Made by a program: the position numbers and the translations under genes. This document shows, piece after piece, positions 8,121 through 18,400 of a DNA stretch of 64,000 bases (position 1 is its first letter; each line of letters begins with the position of its first letter). This DNA is from an uncultured Parabacteroides sp. (GTDB taxonomy: Bacteria; Bacteroidota; Bacteroidia; Bacteroidales; Tannerellaceae), in NCBI GenBank assembly GCA_934718155.1, contig CAKUZF010000012.1, forward strand, positions 5,616 to 69,615, in the 5' to 3' direction. The notes beneath the pieces were generated by a model. It was not told the DNA's origin. It saw nothing but the letters and a program-made list of their open reading frames with translations, and made no database searches.

Positions 8121-8160
8121 AAAACACAAGCAAAACCACACCTGATTTTGCTTGTGTTTT
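8121..8160 (-). terminator. Terminator hairpin after the GH97 gene
   Basis: A perfect 15-bp inverted repeat (8121-8135 with 8146-8160), loop of 10 bases, directly downstream of the GH97 stop codon and ending the minus-strand glycan locus. It also lies just upstream of the nikR-like promoter. Confidence 0.75.
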
Positions 8161-8172
8161 TTATCATTCGCT

Positions 8173-10164
8173 TTATTTATCCGCATAAATCCGCACGGCG
8201 TAGCCTCCACCAGGAGCCAGCTTCACCTGCAGCTTGCGATTGGCCGGCACGGGCAGCACCTCGCGCTTATAGTCGGTCGCAGCCCGATCGGCGTTGATGC
8301 CATCACGGAAAAGCTCCATCTTGTAGTTGCCCTCGCCCAAGAAACCGAGATCGAGCGTCAGCTCGCGCGCATCCCAGTTGGTCAAGGCTCCTACATACCA
8401 ATCGCTGCCGCTTCGACGAGCGATCGCCACATACTGAGCCACTTCGCCTGCCAAAGCCACGGTCTCGTCCCACACGGTAGGAACAGCCGAGATAAAACGA
8501 GTGCACTCCTCCTCGCGCATATAATTGGTCGGTGCATCGCAAAGCATGTTGAACGGAGAGTCGAAAATCACATAAGTGGCCAACTGATGGCAACGGGTGC
8601 CTTGGCTCATCGGCTCAGAGTTGACGGGGAAATAGTTGCCTTTTGCCGCGTTGCGCATCGCTCCCTGCGTATAGTCCATCGGTCCAGCCAGCATACGTGT
8701 GAACGGCAACGTCACATCGTGCTTCACCATGTCAACGCTCTCGGGCGACCACTTCATCTGCTCCAAGCCAAACACACCCTCGTAGTTGAGCACGTTGGGA
8801 TAGGTGCGTTGCAGGCCGGTCGGCTTAAACACGCCATGGTAGTCGAGCATCATGTGATACTTGGCACAGAGCGCCGCGGCCTCATAGATGAAGCGCACCA
8901 TCTCCTGGTCGTCGCTGTCGAGGAAATCCACCTTGAAGCCCTTCACGCCCATCTCGGCATAATGCTTCACCACCTTCTCCATATCGCGGGCGAAAGCCCA
9001 GTAGCCTGCCCAAAGGATAATGTCTACCCCCTTCTGCTTGCCATAATCCACCAGTTCCTGGAGGTCGATCTCGGGGATTACCTGCAACATATCCGCCTGC
9101 AGGTTCACCGCCCAACCCTCGTCGAGGATCACGTATTCGATGCCATGCTTCGCCGCGAAGTCGATGTAATACTTATAGGTCGCATTGTTGATGCCCGCAC
9201 GGAAATCCACGCCGCTGATATTCCAGTCGTTCCACCAGTCCCAAGCCACCTTGCCCGGCTTGATCCAGCTGACGTCGGCCACTCTCGAAGGGGCTGCCAA
9301 GCGATAAACCATATCATTGTTTGCCAAGGCCGCATCCTCCGTCGAGAGGGCGAACACACGCCACGGGAAGGCCCGTGTGCCGGCCGTCTTAGCGATGTAG
9401 TTCTCACGCTCCTTCACCAACATCTGCAAGCGGTTGTGGCCGCCCTGCTCCTTCATCTTGGGATAAGGCGCATGCATCGCCTGCAACAGCGGCTGGTCGG
9501 TCGCGTTATTGAGGAACATACCGGGGAAATCCTCCAAGTCGGCCTCGGTGATCACCATCTTGCGGCCTCCCTCCAAGTCCACCATCAGGGGAAGGATCTT
9601 CAACCGTTGGCTGTTGAGCTTCGTGATGGGCTCGTTGACGTAAGGATTCTCAAACGAGTTGAAAAATTGCTCTTCGAAGGTCGCCGCCGTGCTGTTCACG
9701 TAATTGGAATAGGTCTTGAAATCCTTCGCGAAACGATAGGTAGCCTCCTCGGAAGCGATCGTGATCGAGTCTTTCATCCGTGTGGTGAAGCGATAAGCCA
9801 CGCCCTCGTTGTAGGCGCGGAGCACCAGTCCATAATTGCCTTTGAAATCGAGTCGGAGCTCGTTGTAATGGTCCTCCACCTCGCTCTTCTTGTAGAAGGG
9901 AGAAGGGATAGACGCATCAACGGTGCGCCGTTTTGCGCTCGTCACTTTCGGGTTCTCGCCCAGCACCTTGCCGTTGGCCAAGGTCATCGAGAGGGTTGAG
10001 CTCATCACCTTCTGCTCCGCCTGCTCCAGGCTAAAGGAGAGCTGCCGATCCACTGTCAGTTCCACCTTCACCTGCTGATCGGGCGACTGCAATTGATATC
10101 GCTTCTGGGCCATCAAGGGCCAAGCCAGCAAACCGCACAAAGCGGCCACTACCATCTTTCTCAT
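8173..10164 (-). CDS. Glycoside hydrolase family 97 (alpha-glucosidase/alpha-galactosidase)
   Basis: Secreted, calcium-dependent GH97 enzyme of 663 residues that releases terminal alpha-linked glucose or galactose. Seen: signal peptide (cleavage near LMAQ), a GH97 N-terminal beta-sandwich (QLQSPDQQVKVELTVDRQL), a catalytic barrel with YVILDEGWAVN, GVKGFKVDFLDSDDQEM and MMLDYHGVFKPTGL, then a C-terminal beta domain. In this family, an Asp in the VDF(M/L)D region marks the retaining alpha-galactosidase type, whereas SusB-type inverting alpha-glucosidases use Glu; the VDFLDSDDQ motif therefore leans towards the retaining type, an inference. It is the last gene of the susC-led locus, 30 bases after the GH2 gene. 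Confidence 0.92.
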   Translation of the reverse strand: MRKMVVAALCGLLAWPLMAQKRYQLQSPDQQVKVELTVDRQLSFSLEQAEQKVMSSTLSMTLANGKVLGENPKVTSAKRRTVDASIPSPFYKKSEVEDHYNELRLDFKGNYGLVLRAYNEGVAYRFTTRMKDSITIASEEATYRFAKDFKTYSNYVNSTAATFEEQFFNSFENPYVNEPITKLNSQRLKILPLMVDLEGGRKMVITEADLEDFPGMFLNNATDQPLLQAMHAPYPKMKEQGGHNRLQMLVKERENYIAKTAGTRAFPWRVFALSTEDAALANNDMVYRLAAPSRVADVSWIKPGKVAWDWWNDWNISGVDFRAGINNATYKYYIDFAAKHGIEYVILDEGWAVNLQADMLQVIPEIDLQELVDYGKQKGVDIILWAGYWAFARDMEKVVKHYAEMGVKGFKVDFLDSDDQEMVRFIYEAAALCAKYHMMLDYHGVFKPTGLQRTYPNVLNYEGVFGLEQMKWSPESVDMVKHDVTLPFTRMLAGPMDYTQGAMRNAAKGNYFPVNSEPMSQGTRCHQLATYVIFDSPFNMLCDAPTNYMREEECTRFISAVPTVWDETVALAGEVAQYVAIARRSGSDWYVGALTNWDARELTLDLGFLGEGNYKMELFRDGINADRAATDYKREVLPVPANRKLQVKLAPGGGYAVRIYADK

Positions 10165-10194
10165 ATTTTACCATTTTAATTTATTAGTGTCAAC

Positions 10195-12069
10195 TTAGTG
10201 TTTGCTTGCGGCAGGTCGCTTGCTGAAGATGGCACGGATGCGATCCATGTCGAACTTCGCCGAGCGGTCGTAGAAGTAGATGCCGTTCTGCTCCTGCTCC
10301 ACGTCGGTGAGCTGCGTGTAGCAATAGCCCCAAACGTTCTCAGCGATCTCCATGAGGGCATCCACCTGGCCCTCCAAGCGGGCGTAGAACTCCTCCAGCG
10401 AATGGGGCGGCTCGCCATAGCCCCACGAGGCGTTGGAGTTGCCCGTAGCCTGATCCTGCCCTTTCACCCACTTGATGCCGCCAAACTCATCCAGCATATA
10501 GGGCATCGTGGCTGCATCGTAGGTGGGGAAATCATACACCTCATTGTCTTGCGCACGGTTGAAACCGGTGTTTCGGCGGGGAATGCCCGGATACTCATTC
10601 GGTGTCTGAAACCATCGCTGGCCGTTAAAGATCAAATCTTTCAGCTTCTTCGGATCCTGTTCGTAGTTATGGGTTGCCCAAATGTCGGTCTTGATATGCA
10701 CGCCGCCGCTCACGTCGCACACGGGGCGAGTCGGGTCGAGCATCTTGGTCAAGTCATACACATCGCTCACAAAGCGGGGAAACTGCACACGGTCGGGCCA
10801 CCACTCTTCGTTCATCGGGGTCCAAGTCACGATGGAGGGATGGTTGCGATCGCGCACGATCTCTTCGCTCCACTCCGTCATGAAGTTGCGTGCCACCTCC
10901 GGATCGTTGGCATCCATGCCCCATGAGGGGGCCTCGCCCCAGGTGATGTAGCCCAGCTTGTCGGCCCAATAATGGAAACGCTCCTCAAACACCTTTTGGT
11001 GCAGACGTGCGCCATTGAAGCCCGCCCGCATCGAAAGCTCGATGTCGCGACGAAGAGCCTCGTCAGAGGGAGCCGTCCAAATGCCGTCGGGATAGTAGCC
11101 CTGATCCAACACGAGGCGTTGGTAGAAAGGCTCATTGTTGAGATACACCTTATTTCCTTGCACATGTATCTTGCGCATACCCACGTATGAGGCGACCTTG
11201 TCGACCACTCGTCCCTTCGCATCCCTCACCTCGTAGATTAAGTCGTAGAGGAACGGCGATGCCGGGCTCCACAGCTTCGGGGCCTTCACCGGCAACACAA
11301 CGACGCTGCTGTTCTGGGCGTTCACGCTTTTCGTAGCCACCACCTTCGTGCCCTCCTTCAAGGTAACAGTCAGTGTAGCGGCCTCTTGACTATAAAACGT
11401 GGGATGCACAACCACCTGCTTCTGATCGATATCGGTCACCACCTGCGCCCGCATCAGCGCGGACTTATCGACGGGCTCCATCCAAACGGTCTGCCAGATG
11501 CCCGTGGTGCGGGTGTACATACACTCAAACTGATCCTTGCGCATGTTCTGCTTTCCCGCAGGCTGCTTTCCTGTGCGTGTATCGCTGTAGGCATGCACCA
11601 CCAAGGAGTGGCTCTTGCCGTCGGCCACAAACTCGGTGACATCGAAAGCGAACGAGGTGCTTCCGCCGAAATGCCGCCCCACCAACTTACCATCGATATA
11701 GACCGCCGAATTGTAGTAAACGGCGCCAAAGTTCAGCATCACCTGCCTACCAGCCCAGTCTGCGGGCATCTGGATCGTGCGCTGATACCATATATGGTTG
11801 ATGAAATCGGTGTATTCCACGCCCGACAGCTTGCTCTCGGGGCAGAACGGAACGACAATCTTGTCTTTGAAGCCCTTGCTCTCGAACAGCTTCTTTTCCA
11901 TACCTGAGCCCACGAAATCGAACGTGTAGCTCCACTCTCCATTAAGATTCACCCAATCCTGACGTTCAAACTGAGGCCGCGGGTATTCGGCTCGCGGCAA
12001 TGCCCAAGCCGCGATGGCAACCCATGCCAGGAGGAGTGCTGAAACAATTTTTCTCATGGTCTGAAACAT
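10195..12069 (-). CDS. Glycoside hydrolase family 2 enzyme, secreted
   Basis: A 624-residue GH2 enzyme (beta-galactosidase, beta-glucuronidase or related). Seen: signal peptide (MRKIVSALLLAWVAIAAWA), jelly-roll sugar-binding domain (WVNLNGEWSYTFD), immunoglobulin-like domain, and a catalytic barrel with the acid/base Glu in WTPMNEEWW and the nucleophile Glu in YMLDEFGG. It is shorter than LacZ-type GH2 and lacks their C-terminal domains. An ATG at 12057 (four codons in) begins the classical signal peptide and may be the true start. It has its own -7 box but lies in the same direction as susC-susD, so it probably belongs to the same utilisation locus although array 2 separates the two halves. 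Confidence 0.92.
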   Translation of the reverse strand: MFQTMRKIVSALLLAWVAIAAWALPRAEYPRPQFERQDWVNLNGEWSYTFDFVGSGMEKKLFESKGFKDKIVVPFCPESKLSGVEYTDFINHIWYQRTIQMPADWAGRQVMLNFGAVYYNSAVYIDGKLVGRHFGGSTSFAFDVTEFVADGKSHSLVVHAYSDTRTGKQPAGKQNMRKDQFECMYTRTTGIWQTVWMEPVDKSALMRAQVVTDIDQKQVVVHPTFYSQEAATLTVTLKEGTKVVATKSVNAQNSSVVVLPVKAPKLWSPASPFLYDLIYEVRDAKGRVVDKVASYVGMRKIHVQGNKVYLNNEPFYQRLVLDQGYYPDGIWTAPSDEALRRDIELSMRAGFNGARLHQKVFEERFHYWADKLGYITWGEAPSWGMDANDPEVARNFMTEWSEEIVRDRNHPSIVTWTPMNEEWWPDRVQFPRFVSDVYDLTKMLDPTRPVCDVSGGVHIKTDIWATHNYEQDPKKLKDLIFNGQRWFQTPNEYPGIPRRNTGFNRAQDNEVYDFPTYDAATMPYMLDEFGGIKWVKGQDQATGNSNASWGYGEPPHSLEEFYARLEGQVDALMEIAENVWGYCYTQLTDVEQEQNGIYFYDRSAKFDMDRIRAIFSKRPAASKH

Positions 12070-12090
12070 ATTTTATCCATATTCAATGGG

Positions 12091-12098
12091 CAAATATA
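12091..12098 (-). promoter_or_regulatory. Putative -7 box (TATATTTG) of GH2-GH97
   Basis: TAnnTTTG match on the minus strand, 22 bases before the GH2 ATG. It suggests that GH2-GH97 can be transcribed apart from susC-susD. Confidence 0.5.
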
Positions 12099-12125
12099 CG
12101 GATTTATAAGGTGCGCGCAACAGAT

Positions 12126-12425
12126 GGCCGCGAATTTTCACGGCGCGGCCGCCTCACAGCCGACGGCCGTAGGCGTAAATTTTCACGGGCAACGGCGTAA
12201 ATTTTCACGGGCAACGCGTGAAAAAACGACGGGCAACAAGATAACATAACGACGGGCAACGAAATTTATAACGACGGGCAATGAAATTTAAAGCAACGGG
12301 CAACGAAAATCATAGCAATGGGCAACGAAATTTTGAGCAACGAGCGACTTGATTTTTTGGAACAACGGGCATCGTGGATTTTTGGAACAACGGATAACGT
12401 GATTTGTTTCGAATAACCGACATTA
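12126..12425. repeat. 22-bp periodic array 2, core ACGGGCAAC (minus of GTTGCCCGT)
   Basis: Cores with GGGC starting at 12187, 12209, 12231, 12254, 12276, 12298 and 12320 are spaced 22, 22, 23, 22, 22 and 22 bases. Degenerate cores continue on both sides (12165 before; 12342, then 12367, 12392 and 12417 with 25-base steps). All point the same way. Between cores lie AT-rich segments such as GAAATTTATA. It occupies the gap between the phosphatase-fold gene and GH2. Confidence 0.9.
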
Positions 12426-12450
12426 ATTTTTACACAAACCTTATTTGTAT

Positions 12451-12464
12451 CTCGCAATTGCGAG
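12451..12464. repeat. Perfect 14-bp palindrome CTCGCAATTGCGAG
   Basis: A fully symmetric 14-base sequence just beyond array 2, nine bases before a much longer hairpin. It could be an operator; there is no further support. Confidence 0.5.
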
Positions 12465-12472
12465 CATATCTA

Positions 12473-12526
12473 TTTTTTTTGTTTGCATGCGCTTATATAT
12501 ATATGCGCATGCAAACAAAAAAAAAA
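12473..12526. terminator. Long inverted repeat with T-run and A-run arms
   Basis: TTTTTTTTGTTTGCATGCGC (12473-12492) pairs perfectly with 12505-12524; the loop is an alternating TA stretch of 12 bases. The arms end in runs of T and A, so it could act as a terminator in both directions, or extrude as a cruciform. It lies downstream of the minus-strand phosphatase-fold gene. Confidence 0.6.
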
Positions 12527-12696
12527 CCATATCTGATAGCTGGGCGGCCTCCAAAACCGATTATTTTTTACAATAAGATTAGCGCAAAATAAAAAAAACC
12601 GAATAGCTGGGGCGCACGAAATATAGCAGCCGCTGGAAATATGTTCACACATTGATGAAGATACCTCCAACGGCTGGTACACGGTTTACAAAATGC

Positions 12697-13614
12697 TTAG
12701 GGGACGACCACTTCGATCATCACGGGGAAATGGTCGGACGGCATACGAGCCTCGTATTTTTCGAACGTAACCTCCTTCGGGAAGTTGGCGTCGGTCGTCT
12801 GCTCGGTCTTCTCCTGCGCCTTCGCGCGATAGCTATCCGTCAGGATGCCATAACGCTTCACCTGAAACTCCTTGGTGAGGAAAAGATGGTCGATGCGGCT
12901 ATCGGTCTTGCGATCGGGCTTGAAGCTGTTGATCGTGCCGTTAGGCGCATAGCGAAACTCGGCAATCTGATAGGAGTCGCGCATGAGGCCCGACCGGTCG
13001 AGCAGCGCATACGACTCGTTGTTCTGATCGACGTTGAAGTCGCCCGTCAGGATAGCGGGCAGGCGTTCGGGAAACTCCTTCACCTTCTTCAGAATCAGCT
13101 TCGCGCTCTCGGCACGAGCCTGCACCCCGACATGATCCATGTGGAGGTTGAAGAAAAGGAAAGTGAAGCCGGTCTGCCTGTCGCGAAACTTGCCCCAGGT
13201 GCAGATGCGAGGCAACGCCGCGTCCCATCCCTTATTGGGGTGGTCGGTCTCGGTGGAGAGCCAGAAGTCGCCATGCTCTAAGACCTCGAACTTCGCCGTG
13301 CGATAGAAGATGGCCGAGAACTCACCGCCCTGCTTGCCGTCGTCGCGCCCAACGCCAATGTAGTCGAAGCCGGGCATCATGCGCTTCAGGTCTTGCAGCT
13401 GCGGATACTTACCCTCTTGCGTGCCTATGATGTCGAAGCCATGAAACCGCACCAATTGGGCAATGTAGGGGCTACGCTGCCCCCAGCCATTGCCATCGAT
13501 GGAGTCGCCACGGTTCGCATAACGAATGTTGTAGGTTCCTACAATCATCTGCTCGGCGGCGCTCAGTGTGAGCGCACAGAAGAGCAGGAAAAATGAATAG
13601 ATAAATCTGCGCAT
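12697..13614 (-). CDS. Secreted endonuclease/exonuclease/phosphatase-fold hydrolase
   Basis: A 305-residue metal-dependent hydrolase of the EEP fold with a signal peptide (FFLLFCALTLSAAE). The family motifs are all present: VGTYNIRYANRGD, the metal Glu in GTQEGKYPQL, FFNLHMDHVG, TGDFNVD, DSRIDHLFLT and the terminal SDHFPV. The fold covers nucleases, inositol phosphatases and sphingomyelinases; substrates of the secreted Bacteroidales group are mostly unassigned. It follows susD by 20 bases, so it is co-transcribed with the transporter genes and may remove a phosphodiester-linked or phosphate group from the imported glycan, which is an inference. Array 2 and two palindromes follow it. Confidence 0.88.
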   Translation of the reverse strand: MRRFIYSFFLLFCALTLSAAEQMIVGTYNIRYANRGDSIDGNGWGQRSPYIAQLVRFHGFDIIGTQEGKYPQLQDLKRMMPGFDYIGVGRDDGKQGGEFSAIFYRTAKFEVLEHGDFWLSTETDHPNKGWDAALPRICTWGKFRDRQTGFTFLFFNLHMDHVGVQARAESAKLILKKVKEFPERLPAILTGDFNVDQNNESYALLDRSGLMRDSYQIAEFRYAPNGTINSFKPDRKTDSRIDHLFLTKEFQVKRYGILTDSYRAKAQEKTEQTTDANFPKEVTFEKYEARMPSDHFPVMIEVVVP

Positions 13615-13634
13615 AACCGTTACGTTTTTTCAGA

Positions 13635-15470
13635 TTACCAACCGGGATTTTGCTTCAAGTTCGAGTTGAACTGCACCACAACCTCGGGCACCGGATAGAG
13701 ATACTGGCGCGCGGGCCACTGACGACCGGCGTAGTTATACTTCAGCACGTAGCCGCCGCTCACGGGCTCGACGTTGAGCACGTTGTTCTTGTTGGTGCCC
13801 ACATACACGCCAATCGAGCTATAGGCTTCGTTGCCAATCGCATCCGTGTCGTAGAAGTAGACATCGTCGGTTCCATCGCCATTCATGTCGAGCGGCGTGT
13901 TGAGCGCGGGGATGAAGACGCCCTGCCAGGGATCGTTCACCCACAGGTCGCACGCGTTCCAACGCTTCAGGTCGTTCAGGCGCAGGCCTTCGAGGGCCAA
14001 CTCGATCTCGCGCTCGCGGCGCACCTCCAGCACGACGGGATTGCTCACGCCGGGATAGTAGGCCGCGATGTAGGGCTCGACAGCGTGGGGCTTCGAGGTC
14101 AGCGTTCCGGTCTGATCGGTACCGCCCGTGATGCCGGCACGCGCACGCAACGCGCCAATCGTCTCGGCCCACTCGTTATCGGTCAGTTGGCCCAGCTCGG
14201 CTTGCGCCTCGGCGTAGTTGAGCAGCACCTCGGCATAGCGCATCAGCGGCTCATCGTTGTCGTTGTTCTCGCCATCGTCGTAGGCCACGTCGTCCATCAC
14301 CCATTTCGTGAACTGGTAGCCCGTCAGGGTATGCCCCTGGAAGTTGGCCGGGGTGCGCTCGTAGGCGCCATTGGCATCCTTGCGGGTGTAGTCGGCGCCA
14401 CGCACGGTCTGGTTGAAGCGCAGGTCGCGGCCCGTGCAATCCTCGACGAAGGTCTTGTAGGTGCCATCGGCATGCTTGTCGCTATAGGGCGTGCCGTCTT
14501 GGTTGAGGTAGGTGTTCATAAACTTACGGCTCATGCAGAGGTGAGGGCCATAGGTGGATGAGTTGTACCACCAGTTGGCCTGGCCCATGCCCAACGTCTT
14601 GTCGGTAGCGACGGCAAACATCACCTCGCTCGTCACGGCGTTGTCGGAGATGAAGAGGTCGCGGTAGGCGCCACGTCCCTCGGCGTAGGGCGTGCCCGTG
14701 TGCAACTTATACGGGCCCTTATCCATCACCTCGCGGGCGGCGCTGGCTGCCAACTGATAGAGCTGGTCGGCCGAATACTGTGAGCAGCCTGTGCGAGCCA
14801 CGTCGAGCTCGTCGTTGGCATGATACTTACGCCAAGCGGCCTCGAAGAGGCAGACGCGCGACTTGAAGGCGGCCGCCGTCCACTTGTTGACGATGGTGGA
14901 GTTGAGCGTAGCGTCGGTTTCGATGATGTTTTGGTAGGCATAGTCGAGATCGTCGATGATGTGGCCAATGATCACGTCGCGGCTGTCTTGCGTGTTGTAG
15001 AGGTCGGGGTCGTCAGAGTCGTTGAACACCTTGTCGATCCAGGGCACGGGGCCATACTGCACCAGCTTGTCGAAATAGAAACGGGCGCGGAAGAGGCGCG
15101 CGATGCCGTTGTAGTTGTTGCGAACGGCCTCGCTCACCTTGTCGCTCTTGTTGTTTTCGAGGAAGAAGTTGATGTTGCGCAGGGCGCTCCAGCTCCAGCT
15201 GGTGGCGGAGTTGACCGTGTAGGCCCCCACCTCCATGCCGCTCAACGAGTTTTTCACGCCATAGTCGAGCGTCTCGCTTCGGTGAGAGGCATTGGCGCGG
15301 CTGGGCAGCACGTTATAGAAGGAGTAGGCATAGGTTTGCAAACCTTTCTCGGAGCTGAACACCATATCAACCGACGCGGAAGACTGCGGCTCCTCATCCA
15401 TGTCGCAAGCCGTGAAGCCCGCACTCAATGTGGCGAATAACGCACCTAAAATGATATATCTCTTTTTCAT
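13635..15470 (-). CDS. SusD/RagB-family glycan-binding lipoprotein
   Basis: A surface lipoprotein of 611 residues that forms the lid of the SusC-type transporter and binds the substrate. Seen: lipoprotein signal with Cys in AGFTACDMDEEPQ, N-terminal TPR-like helices (RNINFFLENNKSD, RLFRARFYFDKLVQYGPVPWID), and the C-terminal RagB/SusD part (RYAEVLLNYAEAQAELG, REREIELALEGLRLNDLKRWN). It follows susC by 21 bases in the usual order. The binding residues vary with substrate, so the glycan cannot be named from this gene alone. Confidence 0.96.
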   Translation of the reverse strand: MKKRYIILGALFATLSAGFTACDMDEEPQSSASVDMVFSSEKGLQTYAYSFYNVLPSRANASHRSETLDYGVKNSLSGMEVGAYTVNSATSWSWSALRNINFFLENNKSDKVSEAVRNNYNGIARLFRARFYFDKLVQYGPVPWIDKVFNDSDDPDLYNTQDSRDVIIGHIIDDLDYAYQNIIETDATLNSTIVNKWTAAAFKSRVCLFEAAWRKYHANDELDVARTGCSQYSADQLYQLAASAAREVMDKGPYKLHTGTPYAEGRGAYRDLFISDNAVTSEVMFAVATDKTLGMGQANWWYNSSTYGPHLCMSRKFMNTYLNQDGTPYSDKHADGTYKTFVEDCTGRDLRFNQTVRGADYTRKDANGAYERTPANFQGHTLTGYQFTKWVMDDVAYDDGENNDNDEPLMRYAEVLLNYAEAQAELGQLTDNEWAETIGALRARAGITGGTDQTGTLTSKPHAVEPYIAAYYPGVSNPVVLEVRREREIELALEGLRLNDLKRWNACDLWVNDPWQGVFIPALNTPLDMNGDGTDDVYFYDTDAIGNEAYSSIGVYVGTNKNNVLNVEPVSGGYVLKYNYAGRQWPARQYLYPVPEVVVQFNSNLKQNPGW

Positions 15471-15491
15471 ATCTGAATAAGCTTTGAATGG

Positions 15492-18400
15492 TTAGAATGT
15501 AACATTAAGACCCAAGCTGATGGATCGCATCATCGGGTAGTTGTAGCCGTCGCCGCTGCCTGTTGACAGGTCGGGGTCGGACTCGCCGATGTTGGAAACG
15601 TTGATGTCCTTCGTGCGCTTATAGAGCGGCGACCAGGTGAAGAGGTTCTCGCAGGAGAGGTAGACGCCCACCTTGCTGAGGTGTACCTTCTTGGTCCACT
15701 CGGCCGGGATGTTATAACCCACCTGCAAGCTCTTCAGGCGCAAGTAGGCCACGTTCTGCAAATAGCGCGTGTTGGCATTCTCATCACCCCTATAGAAGGG
15801 GCGGTAGTAGCCCGCATAGCGCGGCATGTAGGCGTCGGGCGTCTCGGGCGTCCAGTAGTTGCCCAAGTGCCAAGTAGGCATCTGGTTGTAGGGACGGTTG
15901 TACTGGCCCCAGAAGACGGAAGCCTCGTTAGAGGGATACCAATCCTGCTTGCCCACGCCCTGGAAGAAGGCGTTGAACCAGATGTTGTTCCAGTCGGCGG
16001 CCAGCGTGAAGCTATAAATGTAGCGCGGCTCCTCGTTGCCGATGATCTTGCGGTCGCCCGGATCGTCGACGGTGTTCTTGCCGCGGTCGATGTAGCCATT
16101 GCCATTCAGGTCTTCAACCTTGATGTCGCCCGGATAGAGCTTATAGGTCTTCGAGGTCTGCATGAGCGGGTTGTAATACTTCTGTCCGGCCGCATGCGCC
16201 TTCGACTCGGCGGCGTCGATGCTGCCCTGGTCTTGCCACAAGCCGTTAGAGACGTAGCCCCACAACTCGCCGATGCGCATCCCCTCATAGTAGTTGCCCG
16301 CCAGCGACTGGTTGGCCTTGGTTGAAAGCGTCTTGTTGGCGTTGTTGAACTTGTCGATCACAGAGTAGTAGTCGGCCAACGTTGCCTTCACGCTGTAGTT
16401 GAAGCGTTTGCCCGCCAAATTGAAATGGTCGTTCCACGCGAGCGAGATCTCATAGCCACGGGTGGTCATGTCGGCATAGTTGCCCTTCGGAGAGTCGGCA
16501 CCAAACACATCGGGCACCGTCGGGCCCTTCACGATCATGTCGGTTGTCTTACGGATGTAGTAGTCGCCACTAACCGTCAAGCGATTGTCGCAGAAGCCAA
16601 GGTCGGCACCGACGTCCCACGTCGTGGCCGTCTCCCAAGTCAGGCTGCTGGGCAGCGCGGCCGGCGAGCTCATGTAGTTCTGGCGCAAGCCGTTCAGGAT
16701 GAAGCTGGAGGTTGAGATGCCCAACGTTTGCTTATACTGATAGTTGCTCAAGCCCGCGGCATTGCCCAACGAGCCCCAAGAGAAACGCACCTTCGCGTTC
16801 GACAGATACTTCGACTCGACGTTGAACCACGGCTCCTCGGAGATGCGCCAGCCCGCTGAGGCGGAGGGGAAGAACGCCCAACGCTCGTTGTCGGGGAAGC
16901 GGGAAGAGCCATCGTAGCGGCCGTTGAACTCCAAGAGGTAGCGGTTGTCGAACGCATAGTTCAAACGGAAGAAGGCTCCGCCAAACTGATAGGCGTTCCA
17001 CGACGAGGAGATCTTGCGGTTGTCGGTGCCAAGCGCCAGGTTGATGTTGGTCACGTCGTCGGTCAGCAGGTCGTCGTTGTAGCCATGGACCTCCTTGGTG
17101 TTCGACTTCTCGTAGTTCCAGCCCGCCATAGCCTTGAAGTTGTGCTTCTCGTTGAAGGTGTCTTCAAACTCCGCGTAGAGGTTGGTGGCGATGTAGCTGT
17201 TGCTGCGGTTGGTCTCGGCGAAGTTGGAATGCGTTCCGGAGATGTACTCGATGATGCTCTTGCCATCCTCGTCGACCGAGCGCGCGTAGGGCGAGCGCAC
17301 CTGCTTCTTGGTCTTCTCGTAGGTTGTCTTCTTATACGTAAAGTCGCCATTCACACGCAGGCGATCGCCTAAGAACTTCGCGTTGAAAGAGGCCGTGTTC
17401 TTAAACACCTCGTTCTTCGTCGTGATGCCGCTCTGTCCGTACAGCAGGTCGCCGACGGTGTAAACGGCACAGTAGGTCATCGTGCCATCGGGGTTGAACA
17501 TCGGCGAAGAGGGGTGTGCCTCGTCGGCAATGTTACGCCAAATCACGCCTGATCCCTCGGAATAGGTGATCGGGTTGTAATAGTTGTTCTGCGAGAACTC
17601 GAAGTTGTTGCTGATCTTCAACCACGGGGTGGCCTGATAGCCGCCCTTGAAACGCATGTTGTAGGTCTTATACTTATCGGTCTGCGTGTCGTTGTCGAAA
17701 AGGCCATTGTATTTGTAGAAACGGCCCGAGAGATAGTAGTCGAACTTGCCGTCGGAACCGGAGATGGAGAGGTTCTGATTGTGGCTGAAGGTGTGATCCT
17801 TGTAGAGCAGGTCGTACCAGTCGGTGCCTTCAGGATAATAGACGTAGCGCCCCTTCGTGCCAATTGAGCCATCGGAGATCACGGTGCCAAAGTCGCCCGT
17901 CTCATGACGACGCTTATACTCATCCAACCAGGCGGTTGAGAACTGCTGCGTCTTGTTGATGCCCGAGGGGTTGGATTGGTTGAAGCCATAGTAGGAATCG
18001 TAGAAGTGCTGCGCCCAGACGTAGCCGTCGGAAACGACATCGGGCACGTTCTGCGGCGACTGGAAGTTGTAGCTGGACGAATAAACCACCTGGGGCTTAC
18101 CCTCCTTCGCGTTCTTCGTCGTGATCAACACCACGCCAAACGGCGCACGCGCGCCATAGATGGCCGAGGCGGCCGCATCCTTCAAGACCGACACGCTCTC
18201 GATATCGTCGGGGTTCAGCATCGAGGGATCGCCCTCTACGCCATCGATCAGCACCAATGCGCTACCGCCATTGATGGAGCCGGCGCCACGCACGTTGAAG
18301 TCGGCCGTACGACCGGGCTTACCATCGGCCAGGTTGATGTTCAAGTTCGGAACGACACCCTCCAACATCTGGGTGGCGTTGGCCGTCGGACGGCCCTCGA

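Noticed and set aside
8152..9999. A 615-codon open frame opposite the GH97 gene
   Set aside because: GH97 has a signal peptide, motifs and neighbours in order. The opposite frame has no recognisable domain and arises from codon bias of a GC-rich gene; the same holds for long frames opposite wzc, mutS2 and the YdjC fusion gene.
12266..12457. A 63-codon minus-strand frame through array 2
   Set aside because: It is a translation of the repeat array without a ribosome-binding site or family match.
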